Part shown: positions 1 to 9,622 of the stretch, piece after piece
Numbering within the stretch: the stretch's first letter is position 1
Layout: each line of letters opens with the position of its first letter
NCBI GenBank assembly: GCA_050260355.1
Contig: JBLNBZ010000113.1
Span: 1 to 48,927, forward strand
Origin: CADEFX01 sp050260355
Lineage (GTDB): Bacteria > Pseudomonadota > Alphaproteobacteria > Rhizobiales > Hyphomicrobiaceae
Reading direction: 5' to 3'
DNA: 48,927 bases
Translations under genes and position numbers: made by a program
The notes under the pieces: model-generated
The model's input: the letters and a program-made list of their open reading frames with translations, nothing else
What the model was told of the DNA's origin: nothing
Database searches by the model: none

Positions 1-2
1 CA

Positions 3-467
3 GGCGAGCTGTTCGTTGTGCGCAATGTTGCAGCCATCGTGCCGCCTTTCGAGGAGACTGGGACCTATCACGGCACGTCGGCGGCGATCGAGTTCGCGGT
101 CGCTGGGCTCGGCGTCGCCAACATTGTCGTCATGGGGCACGGCATGTGCGGCGGAATTGCCGCGGCGTTCGCCGCCGGCGAGAATCGCCCGGTTGGGCGC
201 TTCATCGGTCCGTGGGTCGAGCTGCTCGGCGGCATTCGCGATGAGGTGTTGGAGCAGACGCACCCGGGCAACGTCCAGATGCGCCGGAAAACGCTCGAGC
301 AACGGGCCGTGCAGTATTCGCTGCAGAACTTGATGAGCTTCGGCTTCGTCCGTTCAGCCGTCGACAGGGGACACCTCAGCCTGCACGGCGCCTGGTTCTC
401 GATCGGGGAGGGCGAGCTCGAATGGCTCGACTGGGACACCGGCACCTTCGAGCGGATTGCCTACTGA
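3..467 (+). CDS. Beta-class carbonic anhydrase, C-terminal part (5' end outside window)
   Basis: This enzyme interconverts CO2 and bicarbonate in the cytoplasm using a zinc ion. The frame is open from the left edge and begins with GELFVVRNVAAIVPP, the conserved stretch of beta-carbonic anhydrases just after the first zinc ligands (Cys-x-Asp-x-Arg), so the gene starts before the window. The second ligand pair is visible in GHGMCGG (His and Cys), and the C-terminal helices follow. About 154 residues are present, roughly two thirds of the usual 210-230. A GTG at 18 lies inside the conserved core and is not a believable start. An acetyltransferase gene follows after about 20 bp on the same strand. 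The family call is secure; the physiological role is not visible here. Confidence 0.93.
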   Translation, partial: GELFVVRNVAAIVPPFEETGTYHGTSAAIEFAVAGLGVANIVVMGHGMCGGIAAAFAAGENRPVGRFIGPWVELLGGIRDEVLEQTHPGNVQMRRKTLEQRAVQYSLQNLMSFGFVRSAVDRGHLSLHGAWFSIGEGELEWLDWDTGTFERIAY

Positions 468-486
468 TCGATGTGGTGAGGCTCCG

Positions 487-1077
487 ATGGCAACTCCTCT
501 TCATTCTCCGCTCCGTCGCGCCGTGCTTGCGGATGCCCCCGTTCTCGCAACGCTCGTCAACTACGCCGGCGAGGGCTTGCCGCTCTATCTCTGGGAAAAG
601 ATGGCGGCGCCGGGCGAAACCGCATGGGAGGTCGGCGGCAAGCGGGCGGCGCGTGACACCGGAAGCTTCTCGTATCGTAACGCGATCGTCGTCGAGCACG
701 ACGGCAAGTGCGTCGGCTGTCTCATCGGATACGAGATCCCCGACAACCCGCCGGCGATTGATCCCGAGATGTCGGCGATGTTCGTTCCGCTGCAGGAGCT
801 CGAGAACCTGGCACCCGCGACGTGGTACGTGAACGTCCTCGCCGTGGTTCCCGACCTGCGCGGCAAGGGGTTCGGCTCGAAGCTGCTGCGCGCGGCCGAT
901 GAAACTGGCCACGCGTTGGGCAAGCGCGGCATGAGCGTCGTTGTCTCCGATGCCAATGCGGGGGCGCGCAGGCTTTACGAGCGGCATGGCTACCGTGCGG
1001 CGGCTGAACGGCCCATGGTCAAGGAGGGTTGGAAGAACGATGGTCGGAATTGGGTGCTGCTGACGAAGGGGTTGTGA
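487..1077 (+). CDS. GNAT family N-acetyltransferase
   Basis: A 196-residue protein of the GCN5-related acetyltransferase fold, which moves an acetyl group from acetyl-CoA to an amine; the acceptor is unknown. The acetyl-CoA binding motif A is clear near residues 115-130: NVLAVVPDLRGKGFGSKLL contains the R-G-x-G-x-G pyrophosphate loop. Motif B follows as ANAGARRLYERHGY, where the Tyr is the usual general acid. The ATG at 487 is preferred. A TTG at 457 would overlap the upstream gene, and the residues it adds do not look like the family N-terminus. The carbonic anhydrase gene ends 19 bp upstream, so co-transcription is possible. After this gene the strand carries no coding sequence for over 500 bp. 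Confidence 0.9.
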   Translation: MATPLHSPLRRAVLADAPVLATLVNYAGEGLPLYLWEKMAAPGETAWEVGGKRAARDTGSFSYRNAIVVEHDGKCVGCLIGYEIPDNPPAIDPEMSAMFVPLQELENLAPATWYVNVLAVVPDLRGKGFGSKLLRAADETGHALGKRGMSVVVSDANAGARRLYERHGYRAAAERPMVKEGWKNDGRNWVLLTKGL

Positions 1078-1604
1078 ACAGCACTCGGTGCGATCCCAAT
1101 CCCGACTGCGCCTTTCGCAATTCGCACGAAACGCGGGCTCGTCTCTGCGCCGGGGCGAGTCCCTCGCGCGGGAGAGGGGGATGGGTACTGGTTCGCTTCG
1201 ATTCGGATCGATCGGAGATCGCGCTACGCTTGATCGCCGCGCTAGCTTCTCCCTCGCCCCCTGTGGGGCGAGGGCTGTTCGCCATGACTTGCGAGCGCTC
1301 GGGCTTAGCCGCGCTACGCGATCGGCAATCGCGAGCAAGTCATCCGGCGAACAGGGTGAGGGGGACGCGGCCGGCTTTGCCAGCGCCCTCACCCTTCGCG
1401 CCCAAGGACTTGCTCGGGCCGCTCTACTTCGTCACAGCAAGGATTGAATGCCGCATCTCCTCGTGGCCCTCGCAAGCCCAGGGCGCAAGGCCCTCTCCCG
1501 CGCGCGGGAGAGGGAGATGGGCATTGGCTCCGTTCGATCGGGAATCGCAGTAGCCGCGCAAATCGGCTACGTTCCGCGACGCAGCAGCAGAGGATCAATC
1601 GGCG
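1078..1604. repeat. Palindrome-rich intergenic repeat region, no gene
   Basis: About 530 bp without a credible gene, made of related GC-rich palindromic modules. One module is at 1161-1225 (CCCTCGCGCGGGAGAGGG, then GATGGG, then ATCGGAGATCGCG). A related module is at 1491-1550: a perfect 24-nt palindrome at 1491-1514, then GATGGGCATTGG and ATCGGGAATCGC. A third ATCGGCAATCGCG lies at 1321. Between them are a perfect 10-bp hairpin (CCCTCGCCCC/GGGGCGAGGG, 1251-1274), a second hairpin built from AGGGTGAGGG and CCCTCACCCT (about 1352-1395), and an inverted repeat GTAGCCG/CGGCTAC (1550-1570). This looks like a cluster of REP-like elements of the kind scattered between alphaproteobacterial genes. The short frames inside it have biased, repetitive composition and were not called. 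Confidence 0.72.
1251..1274. terminator. Perfect 10-bp stem-loop in the repeat region
   Basis: CCCTCGCCCC, a CTGT loop and GGGGCGAGGG form a perfect hairpin 170 bp downstream of the acetyltransferase stop. There is no U-tract. It may act as a transcription or mRNA-end barrier, or simply be one unit of the repeat cluster. Confidence 0.45.
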
Positions 1605-2276
1605 ATGTTCACGCGCATGGAGATCGGCCGCATCGCGGGCATCACGATCTATCTCGACATGATGTTCGTCCTGGTCCTGCTGCTGTTCTGCTATCCGTAT
1701 TTCACCGCAGGCAGCACGCAGCTCTTTTCGGCCGGTCTCATCATCGTCGCCGGCTTCGTCGCGTCGATTCTGCTGCACGAGCTGGGCCATGCGCTTGCCG
1801 GCCGCCTGTTCGGCACGGACGTATCGCATATCGACCTGACCGGGCTTGGCGGCATTGCGCATTTCGCGCACTCACTGCCGCGTTCCGCACTCGCGCGCGC
1901 GGCGATCTACCTGGCCGGGCCGGCGGTGAACCTCGGCCTTTGGCAGGGTCTCTATTTCCTGTCCGATATGGCGGCCGATACCGGCAAGATCATGCTGGCA
2001 ATGCCGCTGGCGGTGCTCGCCTCCGGCAACTTTTTCCTGATGTGCTTCAATCTGCTGCCGGCCTATCCGCTCGACGGTGGCCAGACACTCGATGCCTTGC
2101 TCCACCGGCTGCTGGGGCCGGTATGGTCGGTCAGAATTGTCGCCGGCCTCGGCCTCGTTGTTGCGATCGGCGTGGCGCTCTACGCGTTGCCGTCCAGCTT
2201 TTTCCTGCTTCTGGTCGCCCTGTTTATCGCGCAGGCGAACTGGGAGGCGCTACAGAGCGTGGGCCGGTGGCGCTGA
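1605..2276 (+). CDS. Site-2 protease family (M50) membrane zinc metallopeptidase
   Basis: A 223-residue integral membrane protein of the S2P/M50 family, which cleaves substrates inside or next to the lipid bilayer. The zinc motif HELGH is at residues 58-62 within a hydrophobic segment. The conserved AGPAVNLGL follows at about 104-112, and the second metal motif NLLPAYPLDGGQ at 149-160 provides the Asp ligand. Four to six hydrophobic segments are visible. It is short and has no PDZ or CBS domain, so it resembles the compact SpoIVFB-like or YfgC-adjacent group rather than RseP. The ATG at 1605 is the first in frame after the repeat region. It converges with the MmgE/PrpD gene 13 bp downstream. 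The substrate is unknown. Confidence 0.9.
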   Translation: MFTRMEIGRIAGITIYLDMMFVLVLLLFCYPYFTAGSTQLFSAGLIIVAGFVASILLHELGHALAGRLFGTDVSHIDLTGLGGIAHFAHSLPRSALARAAIYLAGPAVNLGLWQGLYFLSDMAADTGKIMLAMPLAVLASGNFFLMCFNLLPAYPLDGGQTLDALLHRLLGPVWSVRIVAGLGLVVAIGVALYALPSSFFLLLVALFIAQANWEALQSVGRWR

Positions 2277-2289
2277 CACGGAACGCCGC

Positions 2290-3666
2290 TCACGCCACAA
2301 CGCTCATCAGCCGCGCGATGCTCGGCAGCTCACCGAGCTCGAGGAGCATCCCTTCCGCCGACCGCGTGCGCTCCGGCCCGATCACCGGCTCAGCCAGTGC
2401 GCGGTACTTGGCCACCAGCTTTTCCTCTTGCGCCTGCAAGTCTTTGGCAGGAAGCGCGACGTTGTGCTCGGCTGCCAGCGTGCGCCCATCGTTGAGCTCG
2501 ATCGAGATCGCCGCGGCGTGCCGGGCCCGCTTGCCCGGCTCGCTCGTATCGAGGCGGATCCTTTCGCGCGCTTGCACGTAGCGTGGACTCGTTGCGTTGG
2601 CCGTGGAGTAGGTGCCGAGCGCAGCCGTGTCGACGCCATCGAGCGCCATACCTGCGAGGTGCCGGATTGCGAACTTCACCTCCAGGCCCGACCTGGGCTC
2701 GGCAATATTGCAGACCTTCAGATGTCCGGGGTCGACGTGCAGCGTCATGCGCTTCATGTCGTCGAGGCCGATGCCGTGCCTGCGCTTGAGGTCGCGAATG
2801 GCCTCGATGCTGGAATGCGTCAGATAGCAGGCAGCGTGATACTTGAAGAGGTTCTGCTCCACGGCCAACGGCTCGCGCGGATCCGGACGCATGGCGGCCG
2901 GCACGAAGCCGGGCGCTTGTGTTGCGGCAAATCCCTGCGGTCCCTCGATTGCATCATCGCGCGCCGTGAAGCCCCGTGCCGCAAGCCGCGCCGCTATCAA
3001 GCCATTGGCTGCCGCTTTGCCTGCGTGCAGCGGCTTCGTCATGGTGCCGAAGTTGATCTTGAGGCCGGCGGCCTGGGAGGCGGCCATGCCGAGTGCCATG
3101 GCCGTCTTTTTCTCGTCGAGGCCGAGCAGTCGGGCAGCGCCGGCTGCCGCACCGAACGTGCCGACCGTTCCCGTAGCGTGAAAGCCGTGCTCGTAATGGC
3201 CGTCTCCGCACATGTCACCGAGACGGCATTCCACTTCGTAGCCGGCAATGAAAGCCAGCAGCACATCCCGTCCGCTCTTGCCCAGCACCTCGCCGAGCGC
3301 CAGCACCGCCGAGGCGACGGGCACGGTCGGATGTCCGTGCATCAGCCGGTTCACGTCGTCGAAGTCGAGCGCATGTGACATGGCGCCGTTGACGAGCGCC
3401 GCGTCGTGCACGGTCGCCTTGGTGGCGCGCGCGACCAGGGTGCCAGCAGCATTTGCGCCGCTGCCGAACTCCTCGGCAAGGATGTCGGCGAGGGGCTCGC
3501 GCGCGCCGGAGATGGTTACGCCGAACCAGTCGAGCATGGCGTGCCGCGCCCATGTCCACGCGTTGGTGGAAATGTCCTGTGCCTGCAGCCTGCTCGACCA
3601 GGCGGCCAGCTCTCGCGTCAGGTTGAGCTCGGGGTGAGCGTCAGCGCGTGCGGACGTTGCGGTCAT
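2290..3666 (-). CDS. MmgE/PrpD family protein (2-methylcitrate dehydratase-like)
   Basis: A 458-residue protein of the MmgE/PrpD superfamily, whose known members include 2-methylcitrate dehydratase, cis-aconitate decarboxylase and iminodisuccinate epimerase. Family hallmarks are visible: an N-terminal helical part with HAMLDWFGVTISG (residues 42-54), ALVNGAMSHALDFDD (about 91-105), GHPTVPVASAVLALGE, and the MTKPLHAGKAAANGLIAARLA segment near 208-228. The ATG at 3666 starts 24 nt after the stop of the ABC ATPase gene upstream, so this is probably the last gene of the importer operon. None of the other methylcitrate-cycle genes (prpB, prpC) are nearby, which argues for action on another hydroxy-acid or lyase substrate. 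Confidence 0.88.
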   Translation of the reverse strand: MTATSARADAHPELNLTRELAAWSSRLQAQDISTNAWTWARHAMLDWFGVTISGAREPLADILAEEFGSGANAAGTLVARATKATVHDAALVNGAMSHALDFDDVNRLMHGHPTVPVASAVLALGEVLGKSGRDVLLAFIAGYEVECRLGDMCGDGHYEHGFHATGTVGTFGAAAGAARLLGLDEKKTAMALGMAASQAAGLKINFGTMTKPLHAGKAAANGLIAARLAARGFTARDDAIEGPQGFAATQAPGFVPAAMRPDPREPLAVEQNLFKYHAACYLTHSSIEAIRDLKRRHGIGLDDMKRMTLHVDPGHLKVCNIAEPRSGLEVKFAIRHLAGMALDGVDTAALGTYSTANATSPRYVQARERIRLDTSEPGKRARHAAAISIELNDGRTLAAEHNVALPAKDLQAQEEKLVAKYRALAEPVIGPERTRSAEGMLLELGELPSIARLMSVVA

Positions 3667-3690
3667 GCTTGCCTCGCTCGTCTTCGTCGT

Positions 3691-4693
3691 TCAGCGCAAA
3701 TGGCAGGCGACCATCTGGCCGCCCCCGACATCGCGCAGCAACGGAACCTCGGCCTTGCAGCGGTCAACCGCATAGGGACAGCGCGTGTGGAAATAGCAGC
3801 CCGGCGGCGGTCTCATGGGGCTCGGCACGTCTCCCTGCACCACCAGCTTCTTGCGCTTGATGGTAGGATCGGGAACCGGCACCGCCGACAGCAGCGCCTC
3901 GGTGTAGGGATGTTTGGGGCTCGTGAAGATCGTGCGTTTATCGGCGTACTCCACGATCCGGCCCAAGTACATGACCGCGATCTTGTGACTGATGTGCTCG
4001 ACCACCGCGAGGTTGTGCGAGATGAAAAGATAGCCGAGACCCAGATCGCGCTGCAGGTCCATGAGCAGGTTGATGACCTGGGCCTGGATCGACACGTCCA
4101 GAGCGGACACGGGCTCATCGCCGATGATGAGCTTGGGATTGAGCGCCAGGGCGCGCGCAATACCGATGCGCTGTCGCTGTCCGCCCGAGAACTGGTGCGG
4201 ATAGTTGTCCATCTGCGCTCGCCGCAGGCCAACGCGTTCGAAAAGCTCGGCCACCCGGTCGCGACGATCCCGCCTGCGCCCGACGCCGTGCACGCGCAAT
4301 GGCTCGCCGACGATGTCTCCTGCCTTCATGCGAGGATCGAGGGAGGAGAACGGGTCCTGGAAGATGATCTGCATCTGGCGGCGGTAGGGTCTGAGCTCGC
4401 GCTTGCCGAGCCGCGTGATGTCGTGGCCTTCGATCTCGACGCTGCCCGCCGTCGGCTCGATCAGACGCAGGATGAGACGGCCAACCGTGGATTTGCCGCA
4501 GCCCGACTCGCCGACGAGGCCCAGCGTTTCGCCTTGGTTGATCGAGAAGCTCACGCCGTCCACGGCATAAACGTGGCCCACGGTACGGCGCAGAAGACCC
4601 TTGCGGATGGGGAAGTGCTTCTTGAGGTCTTTCACCTGTAGCGCAGGCTTCGCTGTCGCTTGCGCCTCGCTGCCGGGACGGGTTGCCGCCTTG

Positions 4694-4701
<8 letters not shown>
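3691..4701 (-). CDS. Oligopeptide-type ABC transporter ATP-binding protein (DppF/OppF-like)
   Basis: The second ATPase of a peptide/nickel-class importer, about 336 residues. Walker A is GESGCGKSTVGR, the ABC signature is FSGGQRQRIGIARALAL, and Walker B is LIIGDEPVSALD followed by the switch His in FISHNLAVV. The C-terminal oligopeptide-transporter extension carries conserved cysteines (PPGCYFHTRCPYAVDRC). The longer open frame upstream would run through the DppD-like gene. I chose the ATG at 4701, which overlaps the preceding stop by 8 nt (ATGCTTGA), indicating translational coupling. It works with the other ATPase gene and two permeases encoded just upstream. Substrate specificity cannot be read from an ATPase. 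Confidence 0.93.
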
Positions 4702-5740
<1,039 letters not shown>

Positions 5741-5778
5741 TCTCTTGAGTGTCCTCCAAACAGTGCTGGTGCCGGCGT

Positions 5779-6672
5779 TCAGCTTCGCTGGCGCGGGTCG
5801 AGATAGTCGCGCAGCGCGTCGCCCAGAAGATTGGTTCCGAAAACCGCAAGGCTGATCGCAACTCCCGGGAAGATCACCAGCCAGGGGGCCGTGCGCACGT
5901 ATTCCGCCGCCGACTCGGAAAGCATGCGCCCCCAGGATGGGTGCGGCTCGGGGATGCCCAATCCGAGAAATGAGAGCGACGCCTCGGTCAGAATGGCCGA
6001 TCCGAGCTGCGCCGTTGCCAGCACGATGAGCGGCGCCAGCGTGTTCGGCAGCACGTGCCTGATGGCGATGCTCACCTCGCTCATGCCGACCGCCTTGGCC
6101 GCCTCCACATAAGGCATCTCTCGCAGCGACAGTGTATTGGAGCGGATGACGCGCGCCACGTTCGGCACCAGCGGAATGGCAATGGCGATGATCGTGTTGG
6201 TCAGCGACGGCCCGAGCGAGGCTGCCATGACCAGGGCCATCACGAGGAGCGGCAGCGCCTGCATGACGTCGATCAGGCGCTGCACGAGAAGATCGAACCA
6301 GCCGCCGAAATAGCCGGACATGAGGCCGACTGCGACGCCGATCAGGCAGCCGAGGAACGTTGATCCGACGCCGACCGCGAGCGAGATGCGCGCCCCATAG
6401 GCGATGCGGCTCCACATGTCGCGGCCCATGAAGTCGGCGCCGAGCACATAGTCGCCACCGGGTGGAGCGAGGGAAGCGCGCGGATTGGTGGACGTTGGAT
6501 CAAAGGACGTGATCGACCCGGCAAACGCGGCCGTGAGCACGAACACGAGGACGATGAGCGCCCCCGCGGCTCCGAGCGGGTAGCGCCGTATAAGAAAGGC
6601 GGCACTGGACCAGAAGCCTTTGACGTTGGCGCCGGCCCGGCTCAGCTCAGCCTGATGATCGACGACTGCCAT
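5779..6672 (-). CDS. Oligopeptide-type ABC transporter permease (DppC-like)
   Basis: A 297-residue inner-membrane permease of the BPD transport family. It has the N-terminal OppC_N hydrophobic segment (AAGALIVLVFVLTAAFAG), then LGADFMGRDMWSRIAYGARISL, which is typical of DppC proteins, several transmembrane helices, and the EAA loop that contacts the ATPases (YVEAAKAVGMSEVSIAIRH). It ends LRDYLDPRQRS, a standard DppC C-terminus. It starts 22 nt after the stop of the DppB-like gene. The two permeases together form the membrane channel of the importer. Confidence 0.94.
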   Translation of the reverse strand: MAVVDHQAELSRAGANVKGFWSSAAFLIRRYPLGAAGALIVLVFVLTAAFAGSITSFDPTSTNPRASLAPPGGDYVLGADFMGRDMWSRIAYGARISLAVGVGSTFLGCLIGVAVGLMSGYFGGWFDLLVQRLIDVMQALPLLVMALVMAASLGPSLTNTIIAIAIPLVPNVARVIRSNTLSLREMPYVEAAKAVGMSEVSIAIRHVLPNTLAPLIVLATAQLGSAILTEASLSFLGLGIPEPHPSWGRMLSESAAEYVRTAPWLVIFPGVAISLAVFGTNLLGDALRDYLDPRQRS

Positions 6673-6694
6673 GGATGCCAGCTCCGCAGGGGCC

Positions 6695-7642
6695 TCAATC
6701 TTCGTACTTGATGCGTGGATCGAGGAGGACGTAGGCCATATCGACGAGGAAATTGATGACCACGACGACCACCGCGATGAACATCACGAGATTCTGCACG
6801 ATCGGATAGTCGCGCCATCGGATTGCCTCGACCAGGAAACGCGCCACACCCGGGATATTGAAGACGGTCTCGGTGACGATCAGGCCGCCGATCAGGAAGG
6901 CCGCTTCGATGCCGATGATCGTGATCACCGGCAGCACGGCGTTGCGGAAGGCGTGGTCGTAATTGACGGCCCTATCAGATGCGCCCTTCGCCCTGGCCGT
7001 GCGAATGTAGTCCTGCCGCAGCACCTCCAGCATCGAGGATCGCGTAAGGCGCATAATGAGCGCTGAGGCGCGGAAGCCGACGGCCGCAGCGGGGATGCTG
7101 AGCAGGCCGAGCTCGCTCCATAAGCTGGCGGGCTTGTCCGTGTAGATCGGGATCCATCCGAGATACTGAACGAAGGCCATAAGGATCAGGAGGCCCAGCC
7201 AGAAGGAGGGCAGTGACAGGCCACTGAGACTGATCACCCGCAAGGTGTAATCGAGCCCGGTGTCCTGGCGTACGGCGCTAATGACCCCCAGCGGGACTCC
7301 GAACGCGATTGAAAAGAAAAGGGCAAGCAAGCCGAGCTTGGCCGTAACCGGAATGCGCGGCAGGATCTCGTCGAGCGCGGGCTTCTCCGAGACGTAGGCA
7401 TAGCCCAGATCGCCGCGCGCGAGCCCGCCGATCCAGTTGGCGTATTGAACAACGAGAGGCTGATCGAGACCCAGCTCCGCTTCGATCTTCTTTTTCTCGG
7501 CCGGATTCACGAGCCCCGCCGACTCGAACAGGATGTCGCTGATATTACCCGGCATCACGCGCAGCAGGACAAAGATCAGCACGGACATGCCGAACAGTGT
7601 CAGCAGCATGAGCAGGAAACGGCGGATCAGATAAGCGCCCAA
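6695..7642 (-). CDS. Oligopeptide-type ABC transporter permease (DppB-like)
   Basis: A 315-residue inner-membrane permease beginning MGAYLIRRFLLMLLTLFGMSVLIFVLLRVMPG, a characteristic DppB/OppB first helix. Six hydrophobic segments are visible, and the EAA-like loop reads YIRTARAKGASDRAVNYDH near residues 215-233. It ends YVLLDPRIKYED, as DppB proteins do. The binding-protein gene ends 124 bp upstream with a stem-loop in the gap, a common arrangement in which the binding protein is made in excess over the membrane parts. Confidence 0.94.
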   Translation of the reverse strand: MGAYLIRRFLLMLLTLFGMSVLIFVLLRVMPGNISDILFESAGLVNPAEKKKIEAELGLDQPLVVQYANWIGGLARGDLGYAYVSEKPALDEILPRIPVTAKLGLLALFFSIAFGVPLGVISAVRQDTGLDYTLRVISLSGLSLPSFWLGLLILMAFVQYLGWIPIYTDKPASLWSELGLLSIPAAAVGFRASALIMRLTRSSMLEVLRQDYIRTARAKGASDRAVNYDHAFRNAVLPVITIIGIEAAFLIGGLIVTETVFNIPGVARFLVEAIRWRDYPIVQNLVMFIAVVVVVINFLVDMAYVLLDPRIKYED

Positions 7643-7680
7643 AGCGGCTCTCCGTCATCCTAAGCGACAATAACGCCTGG

Positions 7681-7719
7681 GCCGGCAGAAGCGATGCCGA
7701 TGTGGCATCTCCTGCCGGC
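7681..7719 (-). terminator. Stem-loop between binding-protein and permease genes
   Basis: An interrupted hairpin: outer arms GCCGGCAG (7681-7688) and CTGCCGGC (7712-7719), inner arms GATGCC (7693-7698) and GGCATC (7704-7709). It lies just after the binding-protein stop in the minus-strand transcript. There is no U-tract, so it is more likely an mRNA-stabilising or attenuating element than a full terminator. Confidence 0.55.
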
Positions 7720-7766
7720 CGCGTGGGCCCCGTTCAGTCGGACTCACACACCCTCCCGGGCTCTCG

Positions 7767-9365
7767 TTACTTGTCGAGCCAAACGTCCTCGAAGCGCCAG
7801 TTGCTGTAGATGCTGTTTTGGTGCGGGACGAAGCCTTTCACATAGGGATGCCAGCAGGTGGCGGCGCGGTCATGATAGATGATCGGCCGCGCCAGATCGT
7901 CGTTGAGCTTCTTCTCGATGGCCCAAACCAGCTGCTTGCGCTTCTCGACGTCCAGCTCCGCTGACTGGGCGTCGATCATTTTGTCGACCTCCGGATTGCA
8001 ATACTGCGTGTAGTTGCGCTCCGATTTGCAGGCATAGTTCTCGTAGAAGACCGGATCCGGATCGTCGACCGACATGCCGGTCAAGTTCATGCCGATCGTG
8101 TAGTCCTTGCGCGCCGCCTTGGCGTGCCAGATCGTCGTGTCCACGACCTCGAGCTCACCCTGGACGTAAATTTGCTTGAGCTGGTCGATCAGGATGACGC
8201 CGGGATCGCGGTAGATGGCGATGTCACGGGTCGAAATCTTGACCTTGAGCGGATTTTGCGCGTTGTAGCCGAGCTTCTCCATGATCTTGCGGGCCTCTGC
8301 CCGGTTCTTCTCGACGTCGCCGCCGTATCCCGTCATGGTCTTCAGGACCTCTGGAGGCATCCCCCACAGACCCTCGGGCAGGGGCAGCATGACGCCGCCG
8401 ATGTCGCCCTTGCCTTCGGTCAGGATGTCGACGAAGGGTTTGCGATCGATCGCAAGCGCGAGGGCCTTCCGCAGCTCGGGGTTGTCGAACGGCGGCTTCT
8501 CGCGGTTCACCATCAGATTGCGTGGCACGTACTGCGGCTTGATCGGGCAGATGGCGTTCGGCGCTTGCGACTTGATGTCCTTCAGCAATGGGATGGTAAT
8601 GTCCTGCGAGAAGGTCATGTCGAACTCGCCGGCGACAAAGCCCAGAATGCGCGTCGACCGGTTTGCGATGATGCGCATCTCGACGGCATCGAGGTAGGGC
8701 TTGCCCTTCTTCCAGTAGTCCGGATTGCGGGCGAGCCGGATGACCTCGTTCTGCTTGAACTCCACGAACTTGAATGGGCCCGTGCCGATCGGCTTCGTGC
8801 GCATGTCTCGCGTCGACACATGGCACGGATAGACCGGCGAGTAGCCGGATGCGAGCATGGACAGCAGCGCCGGCTGTGGCCGGTTCAGCTCGAACGTCAC
8901 TTCGAAGTCGCCGTTCACGGCGATATCCTTGACGTTCTGATACCAGATGGCACGCGGGTTCTTGCGGAAGGTGTCCTTATCCTTGCCGAGCAGCTTGTTC
9001 CAGGTGCAGGCGACGTCCTTCGCGGTGAACGGCTTCCCGTCGTGCCACTTGACCCCCCGCCGCAGCTTGAAGGTGAGCTTCGTTTTCGTGCCATCCCACG
9101 CCCAGCTCTCGGCCAGGTCCGGCACGATGGTGTCGACCGAGTTCACCTCCTTCGTCTGGTCATAAATGACGAGGTTGTTGTACAGCGCCATGAAGGGAAG
9201 GTTGGTCGAGACCGTCGCTTCCTCGTGCACGGATGCGCTCGGGGGATTGTCGCGGTGATAGATCCTGAGCGTGCCGCCGGACTTCTGCGCGAGCGCCGTG
9301 CCGCTGACAGCCGTAAGGCCTAGTATGGCTGATAGGAAAACATATGGGACGGCCGTCCTTCGCAT
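7767..9365 (-). CDS. ABC transporter substrate-binding protein, family 5 (peptide/nickel class)
   Basis: A periplasmic solute-binding protein of about 532 residues that feeds the DppBCDF-like importer downstream. A signal peptide with a positive start (MRRTAVPYVF) and a hydrophobic core ends near ALAQ, followed by KSGGTLRIYHRDNPPS. Family-5 landmarks are present: LAESWAWDGTKTKLTFKLRRGVKWHDGKPFTAKDV, TGPFKFVEFKQNEVIRLARNPDYWKKGKPYLD, and RKALALAIDRKPFVD. The ATG at 9365 is chosen because AGGAGG sits seven bases upstream; a start 27 nt further out would place that ribosome site inside the gene. Family-5 proteins bind peptides but also glycosides, opines and other compounds, so the ligand is open. 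Confidence 0.94.
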   Translation of the reverse strand: MRRTAVPYVFLSAILGLTAVSGTALAQKSGGTLRIYHRDNPPSASVHEEATVSTNLPFMALYNNLVIYDQTKEVNSVDTIVPDLAESWAWDGTKTKLTFKLRRGVKWHDGKPFTAKDVACTWNKLLGKDKDTFRKNPRAIWYQNVKDIAVNGDFEVTFELNRPQPALLSMLASGYSPVYPCHVSTRDMRTKPIGTGPFKFVEFKQNEVIRLARNPDYWKKGKPYLDAVEMRIIANRSTRILGFVAGEFDMTFSQDITIPLLKDIKSQAPNAICPIKPQYVPRNLMVNREKPPFDNPELRKALALAIDRKPFVDILTEGKGDIGGVMLPLPEGLWGMPPEVLKTMTGYGGDVEKNRAEARKIMEKLGYNAQNPLKVKISTRDIAIYRDPGVILIDQLKQIYVQGELEVVDTTIWHAKAARKDYTIGMNLTGMSVDDPDPVFYENYACKSERNYTQYCNPEVDKMIDAQSAELDVEKRKQLVWAIEKKLNDDLARPIIYHDRAATCWHPYVKGFVPHQNSIYSNWRFEDVWLDK

Positions 9366-9437
9366 CGCGTTCCTCCTGTTGCCCCCACCCATCCATCACC
9401 ATTGAGGATCGGAGGGGATGATTATTGGTTGGGAGGA

Positions 9438-9466
9438 AAGCTAGACGCTGAGGTACTCAGGATCAA
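9438..9466 (-). promoter_or_regulatory. Possible promoter and small palindrome before the importer operon
   Basis: On the minus strand TTGATC (9461-9466) lies 17 bp from TAGCTT (9438-9443), a weak sigma-70-like pair about 70 bp upstream of the binding-protein start. Between the boxes sits a small palindrome CTGAG-GTA-CTCAG (9448-9460) that could be an operator. Read by eye only. Confidence 0.3.
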
Positions 9467-9483
9467 CCCATAATCAAGTCGAA

Positions 9484-9521
9484 GGCCGGCGCTGCGGTGA
9501 GGCGATTCACCTAGGCCGGCC
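9484..9521 (-). terminator. Hairpin downstream of the SDR gene, probable operon end
   Basis: Two-part stem: GGCCGGC (9484-9490) with GCCGGCC (9515-9521), and GGTGA (9496-9500) with TCACC (9507-9511). It lies about 100 bp after the stop of the last gene of the catabolic run and before the possible importer promoter. No T-run follows, so termination strength is uncertain. Confidence 0.5.
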
Positions 9522-9622
9522 CCTCGTTCGCATTACCGACACTCTGCACCTTCTCACCGTGCGGGGCGGATGAAGGCTGGCCGCAGCCGGGCCGGGCCGG
9601 CCGCGGTCGGTTGACGAAAGCG

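Noticed and set aside
1088..1447. Plus-strand frames in the palindromic intergenic region as small genes
   Set aside because: Composition is Arg/Ser/Pro-rich and repetitive, starts lack ribosome sites, and the stretch is explained by repeat modules.
2077..3378. 433-codon plus-strand frame across the site-2-protease end and MmgE/PrpD gene
   Set aside because: It straddles the ends of two convergent real genes and has shadow-type composition.
8124..9323. 399-codon frame antisense to the importer binding protein
   Set aside because: The sense frame matches a family-5 binding protein along its full length.
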